Origin: Pseudanabaena sp. SR411
Lineage (GTDB): Bacteria > Cyanobacteriota > Cyanobacteriia > Pseudanabaenales > Pseudanabaenaceae
DNA: 64,000 bases
Direction of reading: 5' to 3'
Assembly (NCBI RefSeq): GCF_002251945.1
Contig: NZ_NDHW01000115.1
Location: 27,667-91,666 of the forward strand
Part shown: positions 43,190-52,629 of the stretch, one piece after another
Position numbering within the stretch: the first letter of the stretch is position 1
Layout: every line of letters starts with the position of its first letter
The notes under the pieces: generated by a model
The model's input: the letters and a program-made list of their open reading frames with translations, nothing else
Told to the model about the DNA's origin: nothing
Database searches by the model: none
Position numbers and translations under genes: made by a program

Positions 43190-43366
43190 TGTTTTTTCTC
43201 TTTGAAAAATGAAATCAAGATACAGTCCAAATAAGTAGTTTTTACATTTGGACTGCTTAATTAGGGAGGTGTTTTGTATTGATTGCCTTAAATGACAATA
43301 TTAGAGAAATTAAGTCAGAGTAAATTAATGCGAAGTGTCAACGTTCTCTGACTAATAAATATCTAA

Positions 43367-44188
43367 TCAAGGAACAAGTTCTTTACCTTTTAAGAAAGCG
43401 GTTTGAAAGTTACTGAGTCCGTGAGTACCGCCATTAACACATTTTCTGGCTGCTACAAAATCGTTATCTCTGAGAGCGGATCTCCAACAATTTTCATTAA
43501 CCTTGAGAAATTGAGCCAATAGTTTAGCGGCAACGTCAGGATCATTAGCAAGATCAGGAACTTGTACAAGTCGATCATCGTTATAAATGATTTTGCTAAA
43601 CTTAGTGTAGTTGAACTTTCCAGTTAACTGAACAAATCCTCTACCCTTAAACCTTGCCCCATCACCAAAAGCCCCATTACCTAAATCACCTCGAAAATCA
43701 TATAGAGCGAATGGATTCTCACCATCTACAGTATTAAATCGAGAGATAAACTCACTAATTGGCTCAAATCCTGCGGTTTCTGCTCTGATGGTTGCTAGAG
43801 CCATGAGTATTGCTTCGCGATCGCCCAAGCCAACTGTTTCAAGATAGTGAAGTACTTTTGGCAAATACTTCCTAATATTGCCGCGAGGTGCATCAAAGAA
43901 AATCTGCTTGACGATATCTTCAGTAAATTTAGAAGCAGCTACCCCAAGAGTAGGAGTTGGGGGAACGAACTGTGTAGTTGCTGGCACTCCAGTTTGCCAT
44001 TCAATCGCCATAACGCCAGGAATAGGGGGATTACCACGAGTCATCCATTTTTTAACTTCAGTCAAGTCAAGCTGAAACTCATTAGGAGATCCACTTGAGT
44101 TGGGATCAACTGCAACTTTATCAAGAAATTGATTTGTTCCACCTTCCATCAAAAATAGTTCGGTTTCTGTTAATTTAAGCCAAGTCAT
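43367..44188 (-). CDS. GH19 chitinase/lysozyme-like enzyme with shared N-terminal module
   Basis: A 273-residue protein. Residues about 85-270 fit glycoside hydrolase family 19: ILMALATIRAETAGFEPISE (catalytic Glu), FGDGARFKGRGFVQLTGKFN (second Glu region is replaced by this typical GRGxxQLTG block) and CVNGGTHGL. GH19 enzymes of this kind cleave chitin or peptidoglycan glycans and are common in endolysins. The first 65 residues (TWLKLTETELFLMEGGTNQF, LDKV, ...VMAIEW) match the N-terminus of the M15 protein encoded upstream. No signal peptide is present. Confidence 0.85.
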   Translation of the reverse strand: MTWLKLTETELFLMEGGTNQFLDKVAVDPNSSGSPNEFQLDLTEVKKWMTRGNPPIPGVMAIEWQTGVPATTQFVPPTPTLGVAASKFTEDIVKQIFFDAPRGNIRKYLPKVLHYLETVGLGDREAILMALATIRAETAGFEPISEFISRFNTVDGENPFALYDFRGDLGNGAFGDGARFKGRGFVQLTGKFNYTKFSKIIYNDDRLVQVPDLANDPDVAAKLLAQFLKVNENCWRSALRDNDFVAARKCVNGGTHGLSNFQTAFLKGKELVP

Positions 44189-44250
44189 TGATTTTTCTCC
44201 AGATATACATTAGGCAAACAAATCGACAAAGTTTAGAGCCTAGACAAGAC

Positions 44251-45183
44251 TCACACAAGAAAAGCATTTACATGAGCTAGTTCTTTATCTTGAGTGATAT
44301 AGCCCATATCAAGGTGAGAGTGATGGATATCAAAGCCCATTTCGGCGGCTGATTCAGAAAACTCAAAGCCGAGGCTACTTACCCCAGAGGGGCGATTACT
44401 TGCACCAGAGAAACTTCCATCAAAAACTTTATCGTCCACAAAGTTCAAATCTGCTTGGCTATCAATGATTCTATCGCCAACCGAAACAAAATCGATCGCT
44501 GTTCCAAAGCGGTGAGCGCTTTTGAAAGAAGGATTATTCTGATAATCGGGATAGAAAGGAGAACGATAACCACTACTCACTCGAATTGGTTCGTTAAATC
44601 TATCGCGAAGCTTTTGCATCGAATCTGCTAGACGAATAATTGCAACTGGGATGTAATAAGGAAATGTGATACCTCTAGCGATTTCTGTGTCAGAGATAAA
44701 CTCCAGTAAAGTGAAGTTGGTTGTTAGTTTCTTACTAAAATCTTTGAATTCATTAACCTTGAAGTAGTAACGGGGCAACAAAGTTCCATCGTTAAGAACT
44801 TCATTAGGTTGAAAATCGGCTAGTCTTGGATCTGATGTGCCAGCACTTCTACTATCAATGAAATCAAATTCTTCTCCAGAAGGGGCTTCAATCGTTTTGA
44901 AAGTAGAGGATGTTGTAGCAGAGAGAGTAGTTGGTGGCTTAAATGCTGATGGTTCGGATGTATCTGTAAGATTGATAGCCATTTGTCCAGGTGCATCTGA
45001 CCTTTTAAACCATCGCGCAGGAATATTGAGACTAAACTTACCAGCTATAGGGGTCGCAACAGTAGCACCCGCGAGAAGCTCTAATTTAGGCACAAGATCC
45101 ACTTTTTCAATAAATTCATTTGTGCCACCCTGCATTAGATAAAGGGCTTTAGCGTTTAACTTGATCCATGTAGACGCAGACAT
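44251..45183 (-). CDS. Peptidase M15-like D,D-/L,D-carboxypeptidase with shared N-terminal module
   Basis: A 310-residue protein. The C-terminal half shows the M15 zinc-peptidase pattern: IRVSSGYRSPFYPDYQNNPS, FKSAHRFGTAIDFVSVGD (HxxGxAxD, zinc His and Asp) and DIHHSHLDMGYI (catalytic/zinc His). The first 75 residues (TWIKLNAKALYLMQGGTNEF, IEKV, ...GQMAINL) match the start of the GH19 protein, while the middle (80-150) is unassigned. It begins the minus-strand cluster, its promoter lying in the divergent region with AAGGTC repeats. It would trim peptide cross-links or stems. Confidence 0.83.
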   Translation of the reverse strand: MSASTWIKLNAKALYLMQGGTNEFIEKVDLVPKLELLAGATVATPIAGKFSLNIPARWFKRSDAPGQMAINLTDTSEPSAFKPPTTLSATTSSTFKTIEAPSGEEFDFIDSRSAGTSDPRLADFQPNEVLNDGTLLPRYYFKVNEFKDFSKKLTTNFTLLEFISDTEIARGITFPYYIPVAIIRLADSMQKLRDRFNEPIRVSSGYRSPFYPDYQNNPSFKSAHRFGTAIDFVSVGDRIIDSQADLNFVDDKVFDGSFSGASNRPSGVSSLGFEFSESAAEMGFDIHHSHLDMGYITQDKELAHVNAFLV

Positions 45184-45292
45184 TTGGGTACTTCCTTTCA
45201 GTTACAAACAACCCAATCTAAACTAATGTGCAGTCAACACTACTAGTACTTAATGCTGTTTGACTGCATATTTGAAATTTAACTGATACTGC

Positions 45293-45327
45293 AAGGTCTA
45301 AAGGTCAGAAAAGGTCGGATAAAGGTC
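45293..45327. promoter_or_regulatory. Four AAGGTC direct repeats in divergent promoter region
   Basis: AAGGTC occurs at 45293, 45301, 45311 and 45322, spaced 8, 10 and 11 bases apart. The site lies in the 234-bp gap between the M15 gene and the NB-ARC/WD40 gene and could be an operator read by a regulator; no regulator gene is adjacent. Confidence 0.5.
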
Positions 45328-45417
45328 TGATGTTTTTGGCGTATTTATGTAAATTTTTTTGACAAATGCATATTTTCTAGTCATAGTATAAATAGCAGTA
45401 GGGGTTTAAGGCGAAAA

Positions 45418-48400
45418 ATGACAGAAGATGAAGCGATCGCATTAGTTGTGCGATTGCTGGATTGTAAGCGATTAACTCAAGTTCAGCAGTTTGTATTTCA
45501 GGAGTCTTGGAAAGCTCAGAAATACACAGAGATGGCTGTGGATACAAGATATGATCTTGGCTATATCAAGGATGTTGGCTCAGGTTTATGGCGATCGCTA
45601 TCTCAAGCTTTAAATGAAAAAGTTACCAAAAACAACTTGCACGGGGTATTAGAGAGATTCGCTCAGAAACAGGAAAATATACAGCAATCATTAAAAGAGC
45701 AAACATTTGAGAATCGTAGCAACTGGGGTGAAGCGATCGACGTTTCTCTTTTCTATGGACGTACAAGTGAATTAGAAACTCTTAGCCAATGGATTTTGCA
45801 TGATCGCTGTCGATTGGTCACACTTCTTGGTATGGGCGGCATGGGCAAAACTGCGCTCTCCGTGAAGATTGCCGAACAATTGCAGGGAGAATTTGATTAT
45901 GTAATTTGGCGATCACTACGACACGCACCATCTTTTCATGACAAGATGACAGACTGCATCAAAATTCTGTCGCATCAACAAGTTACGACTTTACCTGCCG
46001 ATCATCATGAACAGATTACTTGTTTAATCGAATACTTCCGCAAATCGCGATGTTTGCTGGTTTTGGATAACTTTGATACGTTGTTGCATCATGGTAAGAA
46101 AATAGGGACTTATCTTGATGGTTACGAATCCTACGGTGAGCTTCTGTGGCGAATGGGAGAAACTAGCCATCAAAGCTGTGTACTGATTACCAGTCGCGAA
46201 AAACCTGCGGAAGTTGCGGCTCTTGAAGGTGATGGCTTACCAGTACGAACTCTTGCTCTGTCTGGATTAGAATTTATTGCAGGACAGACAATACTAACGC
46301 TCAAAGGTTTGTCAGTCTCTGATGCAGAAGCTCGTCAATTAGTTGATTGTTACAGTGGTAATCCATTAGCACTAAAGATTGCAGCTACTGCCATTCGCGA
46401 CTTACACAAAGGTAATATCAATCTTTTTCTAGCCAGTGGCATAACTCTGTTTAATGGCATTAGCAATCTGTTATTCCAACAATTCCAAAGACTAGCAGAC
46501 TTGCAAAATCGAGTAATGTACTGGTTAGCTATCCATCGCGAAAGTATCTCCCTAACTGAATTGCATAGTGTTTTTGTTCCATCTATGTCTAAAGCGAAGT
46601 TGATGGAAGTTTTAGAATCCTTACTAAGACAGAATTTAATTGAAAGCGATCGCCACGGGTTTACACAGCAACCTGTGGTGATGGAATATGTAACGGAAAA
46701 GCTAATTGAACTTATCCATCAAGAAATAATCACAGAATCACCCCAATATTTACTGACCCATGCGTTAGTCCAAGCCCAAGCTAAGGATTACATTCGAGAT
46801 AGTCAAATTCAACTCATTGTGCAGCCTATTCTTCAGCAACTCCAATCAACTCTTAGCGATACACATCAGGTTGAGCATAAACTTGGTAGAGTGATTGCAA
46901 GCCTCCAAAATGCCGTAACTATGATTCCAGATAATTATAGTGGTGCGAATCTGATCCATTTACTAGCACATTTAGGAACTAATTTAACTGGATATAATTT
47001 TTCAAAGCTGACACTCCGTAACTGTGACTTGCGATCGCTTAAATTGCATCGAGTTAACTTTACTAAAACTACCTTTCTTGACTGTATTTTTGCCGTAACT
47101 TCTGGCGGTATCACTAGCGTTGCATTCAGTCCTGATGGACTTTCCCTTGCCACCAGTGACACTACTAATGGTGAAATTCAGATTTGGGATATCAATAGTG
47201 GCAAACAACTCTTTAGCTGCAAAGGACATAATACTTGGATTTGGGATATTGCTTTTAGCCCGAAACATCCAGTTTTAGTTAGTTGTGGTCAAGATCATAC
47301 AATCAAGCTCTGGAATACGAATAATGGAGAATGTCTCCAGACCTTACATGGACATAGCAACATTGTTACGGCGATCGCCTTTAGTCCTGATGGTCAAATC
47401 ATCGCTAGTAGTAGCACTGATCGCACAGTTAAGATTTGGGATGCGGTCTCAGGCGAATCTATACAAACTCTGGAAGGACATCACGCCTGTGTCTGGTCGG
47501 TTGACTTCCATCCCGCAGGTCAGATCTTAGCCACGGCTGGAGAAGATAGCTCAATCAAGTTATGGAATCTAGAAACTGGTTCCTGTGTAAAAACTTTGAC
47601 GGGACATCAACATTGGATAAAAGCGATCGCAATTAGTCCTAATGGAGAAATATTAGCTAGTGGTAGCTTTGATCAAACCGTCAAAATATGGGATTTGGAA
47701 ACTGGTACATGCGTAAAAACTTTGCTAGGACACAATTCGGTCGTAACTTCGCTAGCATTTAGTCCCAACGGAGATCGCCTCGTAACGGGAAGCTACGATC
47801 AAAGCGTGAAGATTTGGGATACCGAAACTGGACAATGTTTGGATACATTGAAAAAGCATACCAATCGAGTTTGGTCAGTAGCTTTTCATCCACAAGGAAA
47901 CTTAGTCGTGAGTGGTGGTGATGATCATGCAGTTAAATTTTGGGAGTTGAAAACAGGAAAATGTACCAAAACCCTTCAAGGGCATAGCAATGCAGTTTAT
48001 GCGATCGCCCATAGCCAGCACAACTTACTCGCTAGTGCCCATGAAGACCAAACCGTTAAACTCTGGAATATCAATCTCAATTCTCTACAAGACTTAAGTT
48101 CCGATCTTCAGCCTTCTCAAGTTCTCCGAGGACATAGCGATCGCGTTCTCTCCATTGCCTTCAGTCCCAATGACCAAATTCTCGCTAGTGCTGGGGCTGA
48201 CCGCACGATTAAGCTATGGAATCCCCATACAGGAAAAGTTCTCAAAACTCTACTTGGGCATAAAAGTTGGATTTGGGGAATTGCCTTTAGTCCCAATGGT
48301 CAGTTTCTCACCAGTGGCAGTTATGACCACACAGTCAAAGTTTGGGATATAGAATCTGGTGAATGCTTACAAACATTACAAGGTCATCCTAGTTCTGTCT

Positions 48401-48984
48401 TAGCAGTTGCCTTCAGCCTTGATAGCAAAACCCTCTTTAGTAGTGGTTATGACAAACTGGTTAAACATTGGGATCTAGCAACAGGCAAATGTCTACATAC
48501 TTGGGAAGCCGACTCTACTAACCGTGTCTGGGCAATAGCTATTAGTCCCAATAGTCAACATATGGCAACTGGTGGTGACGATACTTTTATAAAACTATGG
48601 GACATCAAAACAGGAGATCATCTACAAACATTTACTGGGCATACCGATCAAGTTGTCTGTCTTATATTTGCCCAAAATGGCGATCGCTTAATTAGCAGTA
48701 GTAGCGATCGCACAATCAAAATTTGGGATGTAGTGACTGGATGTTGCATTGAGACGTTAGAGGGACATCTCAACTGGGTCTCATCACTGAGTTTAAGTCA
48801 AGATACTCAAACGCTCATTAGTGCAAGTTGGGATGAAACCATTAAATGCTGGGATATTGCCACGACGAAATGTTGGCAAACTCTGCAATCAATCCGTCCC
48901 TATGAAGGCATGATCATTGATGGCGCAGCAAACTTAACTGAAGCGGAAATCGGAACGTTAAAAGCTTTGGGTGCAACTGCGTGA
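45418..48984 (+). CDS. NB-ARC WD40 STAND protein with 14 blades
   Basis: A 1188-residue protein. An N-terminal helical domain (MTEDEAIALVVRLLDCKRLT, QVQQFVFQESWKAQKYTEMA) resembles the vMAP-type HTH found before NACHT/NB-ARC proteins. The NTPase has FYGRTSELETL, Walker A GMGGMGKT (138-145) and Walker B LLVLDNFD (213-220). A short pentapeptide-like stretch (LTLRNCDLRSLKLHRVNFTK) precedes 14 WD40 repeats (about residues 560-1165), i.e. two seven-bladed propellers. Family members act as ligand-gated switches; no effector enzyme is fused, so output must come from the N-terminal adaptor. It diverges from the cell-wall cluster. Confidence 0.93.
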   Translation: MTEDEAIALVVRLLDCKRLTQVQQFVFQESWKAQKYTEMAVDTRYDLGYIKDVGSGLWRSLSQALNEKVTKNNLHGVLERFAQKQENIQQSLKEQTFENRSNWGEAIDVSLFYGRTSELETLSQWILHDRCRLVTLLGMGGMGKTALSVKIAEQLQGEFDYVIWRSLRHAPSFHDKMTDCIKILSHQQVTTLPADHHEQITCLIEYFRKSRCLLVLDNFDTLLHHGKKIGTYLDGYESYGELLWRMGETSHQSCVLITSREKPAEVAALEGDGLPVRTLALSGLEFIAGQTILTLKGLSVSDAEARQLVDCYSGNPLALKIAATAIRDLHKGNINLFLASGITLFNGISNLLFQQFQRLADLQNRVMYWLAIHRESISLTELHSVFVPSMSKAKLMEVLESLLRQNLIESDRHGFTQQPVVMEYVTEKLIELIHQEIITESPQYLLTHALVQAQAKDYIRDSQIQLIVQPILQQLQSTLSDTHQVEHKLGRVIASLQNAVTMIPDNYSGANLIHLLAHLGTNLTGYNFSKLTLRNCDLRSLKLHRVNFTKTTFLDCIFAVTSGGITSVAFSPDGLSLATSDTTNGEIQIWDINSGKQLFSCKGHNTWIWDIAFSPKHPVLVSCGQDHTIKLWNTNNGECLQTLHGHSNIVTAIAFSPDGQIIASSSTDRTVKIWDAVSGESIQTLEGHHACVWSVDFHPAGQILATAGEDSSIKLWNLETGSCVKTLTGHQHWIKAIAISPNGEILASGSFDQTVKIWDLETGTCVKTLLGHNSVVTSLAFSPNGDRLVTGSYDQSVKIWDTETGQCLDTLKKHTNRVWSVAFHPQGNLVVSGGDDHAVKFWELKTGKCTKTLQGHSNAVYAIAHSQHNLLASAHEDQTVKLWNINLNSLQDLSSDLQPSQVLRGHSDRVLSIAFSPNDQILASAGADRTIKLWNPHTGKVLKTLLGHKSWIWGIAFSPNGQFLTSGSYDHTVKVWDIESGECLQTLQGHPSSVLAVAFSLDSKTLFSSGYDKLVKHWDLATGKCLHTWEADSTNRVWAIAISPNSQHMATGGDDTFIKLWDIKTGDHLQTFTGHTDQVVCLIFAQNGDRLISSSSDRTIKIWDVVTGCCIETLEGHLNWVSSLSLSQDTQTLISASWDETIKCWDIATTKCWQTLQSIRPYEGMIIDGAANLTEAEIGTLKALGATA

Positions 48985-49005
48985 ATATATAGCAGATTTT
49001 ACCCC

Positions 49006-49638
49006 TTAGTTTTCGTAATTGCGTCTTGCTTTATTTGCTTCATTGCGGAGAGCATCGAGACGCTTTTCGATTAATGTACGTGATCGCCCCTTAGACGCAT
49101 CACTGAGCATGATCTTCAGCGCACTACCCAAACTTTTATACGCGGCAGGCAAAGGATAGCCATTCCGCACCGCCAGACGAATAGCGCCTTGGTCAGCCTC
49201 AATCAAATTACGAATATCTTTCTTACTAGTCCCCTTGCGCCATAGCTGAAATCCAGCCACACCACAGATACCTAGCGCAAGCACAAATAGCAACCCATTT
49301 TGTACCCAAAGTTCACCAACTGCCCCACCTAAACCGATCGCTAGCGCCGCAACTTCCCAGCCATCCTTTGGCACTGCATCGTTTTGTATACGAGCGACTT
49401 CATGCCAATACAGGAGGTTGCGCTGATCCTCGGCCATACGTTCCCATCGCACCATATCGACTAAAATTACTACCTCATCGCCACCAGCTTCTTCACAAGC
49501 AATCAGTGGCGGACGGACACCATCGGCGTTAAGTACTTTTACCCAAGCCTGTAACTCTGGGGGCAGCAAGTCTTGCAAACGACGGATTTCAGTTCGAGCA
49601 AAGGTATTTCGGAGGGAGGAAGAAGTTGGAGATGGCAT
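49006..49638 (-). CDS. DUF3318 family membrane protein
   Basis: A 210-residue protein with the cyanobacterial DUF3318 pattern: ARTEIRRLQDLLPPELQAWV, ACEEAGGDEVVILVDMVRWE and DQRNLLYWHEVARIQNDAVP, then two hydrophobic helices (about 93-128, VAALAIGLGGAVGELWVQNG, LLFVLALGICGVAGFQLW) and a basic C-terminal tail. The function is unknown. The gene converges with the WD40 gene. Confidence 0.82.
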   Translation of the reverse strand: MPSPTSSSLRNTFARTEIRRLQDLLPPELQAWVKVLNADGVRPPLIACEEAGGDEVVILVDMVRWERMAEDQRNLLYWHEVARIQNDAVPKDGWEVAALAIGLGGAVGELWVQNGLLFVLALGICGVAGFQLWRKGTSKKDIRNLIEADQGAIRLAVRNGYPLPAAYKSLGSALKIMLSDASKGRSRTLIEKRLDALRNEANKARRNYEN

Positions 49639-49904
49639 GAATCTTCGTCAAAGTTCAGAATTTTGAGGGACTTATTGCTAAATCTAGATTTTAGTATAAG
49701 TTTTAACTACTTGCACTTTTGATTAGATTATTACAACTAAAAAGTTATCTTCAGATTATAGGCTTTATAAGTTCAGTGTGAGCTTGCTAAGCTAGATCAT
49801 TGATAGTTTAAGAAAAGTAAAGAAATATAGTGGATAATTGTGTTTAATTGATATATAGTTATTATTCTTAACATAAATAAATATTATCACTTTAAATTTT
49901 CATA

Positions 49905-50231
49905 ATGCAATTAATTAATTCTGAGTGGACAACAACAGAAGAAGAGGTAGCTAGGAAAGCTTTTGATATTGCCTATAAGCGAGAAATTAGTTCTCTGATT
50001 GATTCAGTCCGTTACAAAGCAAGCAATTTAGCTGAAATTGATGACATGTGGCGTTTGCACGACTTTTTGAGTGTGAAGCGCCATGAAGTCGATGGTCGAT
50101 ATGACTATCACTTGCCCATGCTAGTTTTCGTATTTGCAGGATTGGTGAAGGATGGATGGCTGAGCCTCAATGAATTAGAAGGCTTAAACACCGATAAAAT
50201 TGCCAAGATTGCAGCACTTGCATGTATGTAA
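49905..50231 (+). CDS. frp: Fluorescence recovery protein
   Basis: A 108-residue helical protein matching FRP: EEEVARKAFDIAYKREISSL then the conserved core DDMWRLHDFLSVKRHEVDGR and the end LNTDKIAKIAALACM. Trp49, His52, Asp53 and Arg59 correspond to Trp50, His53, Asp54 and Arg60 of the Synechocystis protein, residues needed for OCP binding. FRP detaches activated OCP from the phycobilisome and speeds its return to the orange form. The ocp gene lies downstream with 571 bp between. ATG 49905 is the only good start; no strong Shine-Dalgarno. Confidence 0.9.
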   Translation: MQLINSEWTTTEEEVARKAFDIAYKREISSLIDSVRYKASNLAEIDDMWRLHDFLSVKRHEVDGRYDYHLPMLVFVFAGLVKDGWLSLNELEGLNTDKIAKIAALACM

Positions 50232-50802
50232 GCGATAAACCATAAAAGAGAAATTGCCAAACTTCCTTTTATTTAGTTTTAATTAAAGATCTACCTTTTA
50301 GCGTGGGCTTATCTATATCTACCGACATAATTATTAGAATAAATCAAAAATTAAAGATGTGAAGTTGTGTCTTCATGGCGACTCTATATATTTGATTCCT
50401 ACATCTTAATAAACATGGTGATCACCCTGCTTCGTCTAATGATCATCATGTTTATTAAATTAATTTTTATTGTTAAGTAGCTGATTTTTTAGATGGATTA
50501 GATAAACAAAGTAAAATTTAATATCTATCCTTAGAGGTTTTGTAAGTGTCAACACAATATGAGTATATATACTAAGGAAGTTTAAACATTATAAACTTCT
50601 CAATTCTTGTTATTTTGGTTGCTTCTAATAAATAGTTTTAACGAGAATTTCTTGCTTATAGAGCTTGTAATATTTCTCCCAAAGCCTTTATTGGATGCTA
50701 ATTCCTAATTCTGAGTTTCTATATTTTTGAATATAGGATTAATTTTTTCTTCATACATAAGTATGAACGTAAATCATCTAGTTGAACCCTAAAAAACCTC
50801 CT
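50232..50802. promoter_or_regulatory. 571-bp AT-rich region between frp and ocp
   Basis: No gene is seen. A strong hairpin at 50406-50458 (TTAATAAACATG-TGATCA arms, 15-base loop, one mismatch) is the likely frp terminator. The stretch from about 50460 to 50802 must hold the ocp promoter and leader; it contains palindromic GAGTATATATACT (50563-50575), whose meaning is unclear. Confidence 0.5.
50406..50458 (+). terminator. Hairpin downstream of frp
   Basis: TTAATAAACATGGTGATCA (50406-50424) and TGATCATCATGTTTATTAA (50440-50458) pair with one mismatch. Confidence 0.6.
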
Positions 50803-51762
50803 ATGACATACACAATTAACTCAGCCAGAAGCATTTTCCCTAGCACATTAGCAGCCGATGTTGTACCTGCTACGACAGCTCGATTTAACCAACTTAGCCC
50901 TGAAGATCAACTCGCTTGGATTTGGTTTACTTACCTTGAGATGGGTAAGACTGTAACGATCGCTGCTCCAGGTGCTGCAAGTATGCAACTAGCTGAGTTG
51001 ACCTTGAATGAAATCAAGAAAATGAGTTTTCAGCAACAAACTCAAGTTATGTGTGACTTGGCAAATCGTGCTGACACTCCTATCTGTCGTACCTATGCAA
51101 TTTGGTCACAAAACATCAAGCTAGGCTTTTGGTATCAACTTGGTCAGTGGATGGAGCAAGGAATTGTTGCACCAATTCCTGAAGGTTACAAACTTTCAGC
51201 TAACGCTTCAGCAGTGTTAGAAACTCTAAAAAGTCTAGAACCAGGACAACAAATCACAATTCTGCGTAACTCAGTTGTAGATATGGGATACGATCCTAAC
51301 AAGTTGGGTGAATATACTCGTGTTGCTGAGCCTGTTTCTGCTCCACAAGAAATGTCTAAGCGCACTCAAGTAAGTATTGAAGGTGTAAACAACCCCACAA
51401 TCTTGTCTTACATGAATAACATGAATGCCAATGACTTTGATGCTCTAATTGCTCTATTTCTCCCAGATGGTGCTTTACAACCGCCTTTCCAAAGACCAAT
51501 CGTTGGGAAAGATGCAGTTCTGAGATTTTTTAAAGAAGAATGTCAAAACCTTGTGCTTGTGCCAGAAAAAGGTGTTTCTGAACCAGCAGATGGTGGTTAT
51601 ACCCAAATCAAGATTACTGGCAAAGTGCAAACTCCTTGGTTCGGCTCTGGCGTTGGTATGAACATTGCTTGGCGTTTTCTGCTCGATCCTGACAACAAAA
51701 TTTTCTTTGTAGCGATCGACTTGCTTGCATCTCCTAAAGAGTTACTGAACTTCGCGCGTTAG
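50803..51762 (+). CDS. ocp: Orange carotenoid protein
   Basis: A 319-residue protein with the N-terminal carotenoid-binding helical domain (1-165, INSARSIFPSTLAADVVPAT) and the C-terminal NTF2-like domain (about 195-315). Tyr203 and Trp290 match the keto-carotenoid hydrogen-bonding Tyr201/Trp288 of Synechocystis, shifted by two because the linker is two residues longer; Tyr44, Trp110, Arg155 and the Glu246 partner of the interdomain salt bridge are kept. Blue-green light converts it to a red form that quenches phycobilisomes. The adjacent frp gene supports the OCP1 type. ATG 50803 matches the family N-terminus; the frame extends a few codons upstream. Confidence 0.96.
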   Translation: MTYTINSARSIFPSTLAADVVPATTARFNQLSPEDQLAWIWFTYLEMGKTVTIAAPGAASMQLAELTLNEIKKMSFQQQTQVMCDLANRADTPICRTYAIWSQNIKLGFWYQLGQWMEQGIVAPIPEGYKLSANASAVLETLKSLEPGQQITILRNSVVDMGYDPNKLGEYTRVAEPVSAPQEMSKRTQVSIEGVNNPTILSYMNNMNANDFDALIALFLPDGALQPPFQRPIVGKDAVLRFFKEECQNLVLVPEKGVSEPADGGYTQIKITGKVQTPWFGSGVGMNIAWRFLLDPDNKIFFVAIDLLASPKELLNFAR

Positions 51763-51776
51763 TTTTAGTTACATTT

Positions 51777-51810
51777 TGAAAAAAGCCGCGCGATCGCGCG
51801 GCTTTTTTCA
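51777..51810 (+). terminator. Perfect hairpin after ocp
   Basis: The 34-base palindrome is centred on CGATCG, with GAAAAAAGCCGCGC arms. It lies 15 bases after the ocp stop. Confidence 0.8.
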
Positions 51811-51850
51811 AAATCTCTCTGGGTTAAAAAAAAGCGCATAGCGCTGTAAT

Positions 51851-52597
51851 ATGCAAATGTTTATTTCACAACAAAAGGTATTAGTAGCAGATGATTGGAG
51901 CGGATTAGTAATAGCCGTACTGATTATTGGTCTATGGTTTGTCAGTCTATTTGAACTACTTACGATTCCAATATCAAATACTTCTTGGTTTTGGTTGATT
52001 AGCGCTATTTTAGGACGTACTTATCTGCATACAGGGTTGTTTATCCTCGCCCATGATGCTATTCATGGCAATTTAGTTGCCCATAATCGCAGCCTCAATC
52101 ATCTGCTTGGACGTTTTGCAGTTACCGTTTATGGATTTCTGTCCTACGACCTCTGTTTTAAAAATCATTTTAAACACCATCGCTCTCCTTCTCAAAGTAG
52201 CGATCCTGATTTCCATGGCAGTACAGCTAACCCAGTACTTTGGTATTGTAAGTTCATTTACGAATATTTCCCAAGGCGATCGCTGATCATTTTTTTAGTA
52301 AATATGATTCTAATTGCTAGTGGCTTCATCACAGTTTTCCATGTTCCATTCCTAAACTTAATATTTTTTGGACTGCTGCCTCTGGTGTTAAGTTCTTGGC
52401 AGTTATTCTTCTTTGGGACTTATCTGCCACATCACCAAGTTTACGGAAACCCCAATTTCTCTCCGCGTTTACAAAGTAGTTATGGCTCTAATCTATGGTC
52501 ATTTTTTAGTTGTTATAACTTTGGGCATTACCATTGGGAGCATCATCAATATCCTAAAATTCCTTGGTATCGACTACATCAAACCCACAAAAACTAA
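51851..52597 (+). CDS. crtW: Beta-carotene ketolase (CrtW type)
   Basis: A 248-residue membrane protein of the fatty-acid-hydroxylase/desaturase superfamily with the three histidine boxes HDAIHG, HFKHH and HYHWEHH, interleaved with hydrophobic helices. Length and box spacing match CrtW, which introduces the 4-keto groups of echinenone and canthaxanthin, the carotenoids that OCP needs. The position right after ocp supports this. Two in-frame ATGs at 51851 and 51857 are possible. The stop codon overlaps a strong terminator hairpin. Confidence 0.92.
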   Translation: MQMFISQQKVLVADDWSGLVIAVLIIGLWFVSLFELLTIPISNTSWFWLISAILGRTYLHTGLFILAHDAIHGNLVAHNRSLNHLLGRFAVTVYGFLSYDLCFKNHFKHHRSPSQSSDPDFHGSTANPVLWYCKFIYEYFPRRSLIIFLVNMILIASGFITVFHVPFLNLIFFGLLPLVLSSWQLFFFGTYLPHHQVYGNPNFSPRLQSSYGSNLWSFFSCYNFGHYHWEHHQYPKIPWYRLHQTHKN

Positions 52598-52629
52598 GAA
52601 AGAGAGCAAAGCTCTCTTTCTTAGTTTTT
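52589..52629 (+). terminator. Perfect 19-bp hairpin at the crtW stop
   Basis: AAAAACTAAGAAAGAGAGC (52589-52607) pairs exactly with 52611-52629 around AAA; the stop codon TAA is inside the left arm. Confidence 0.75.
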
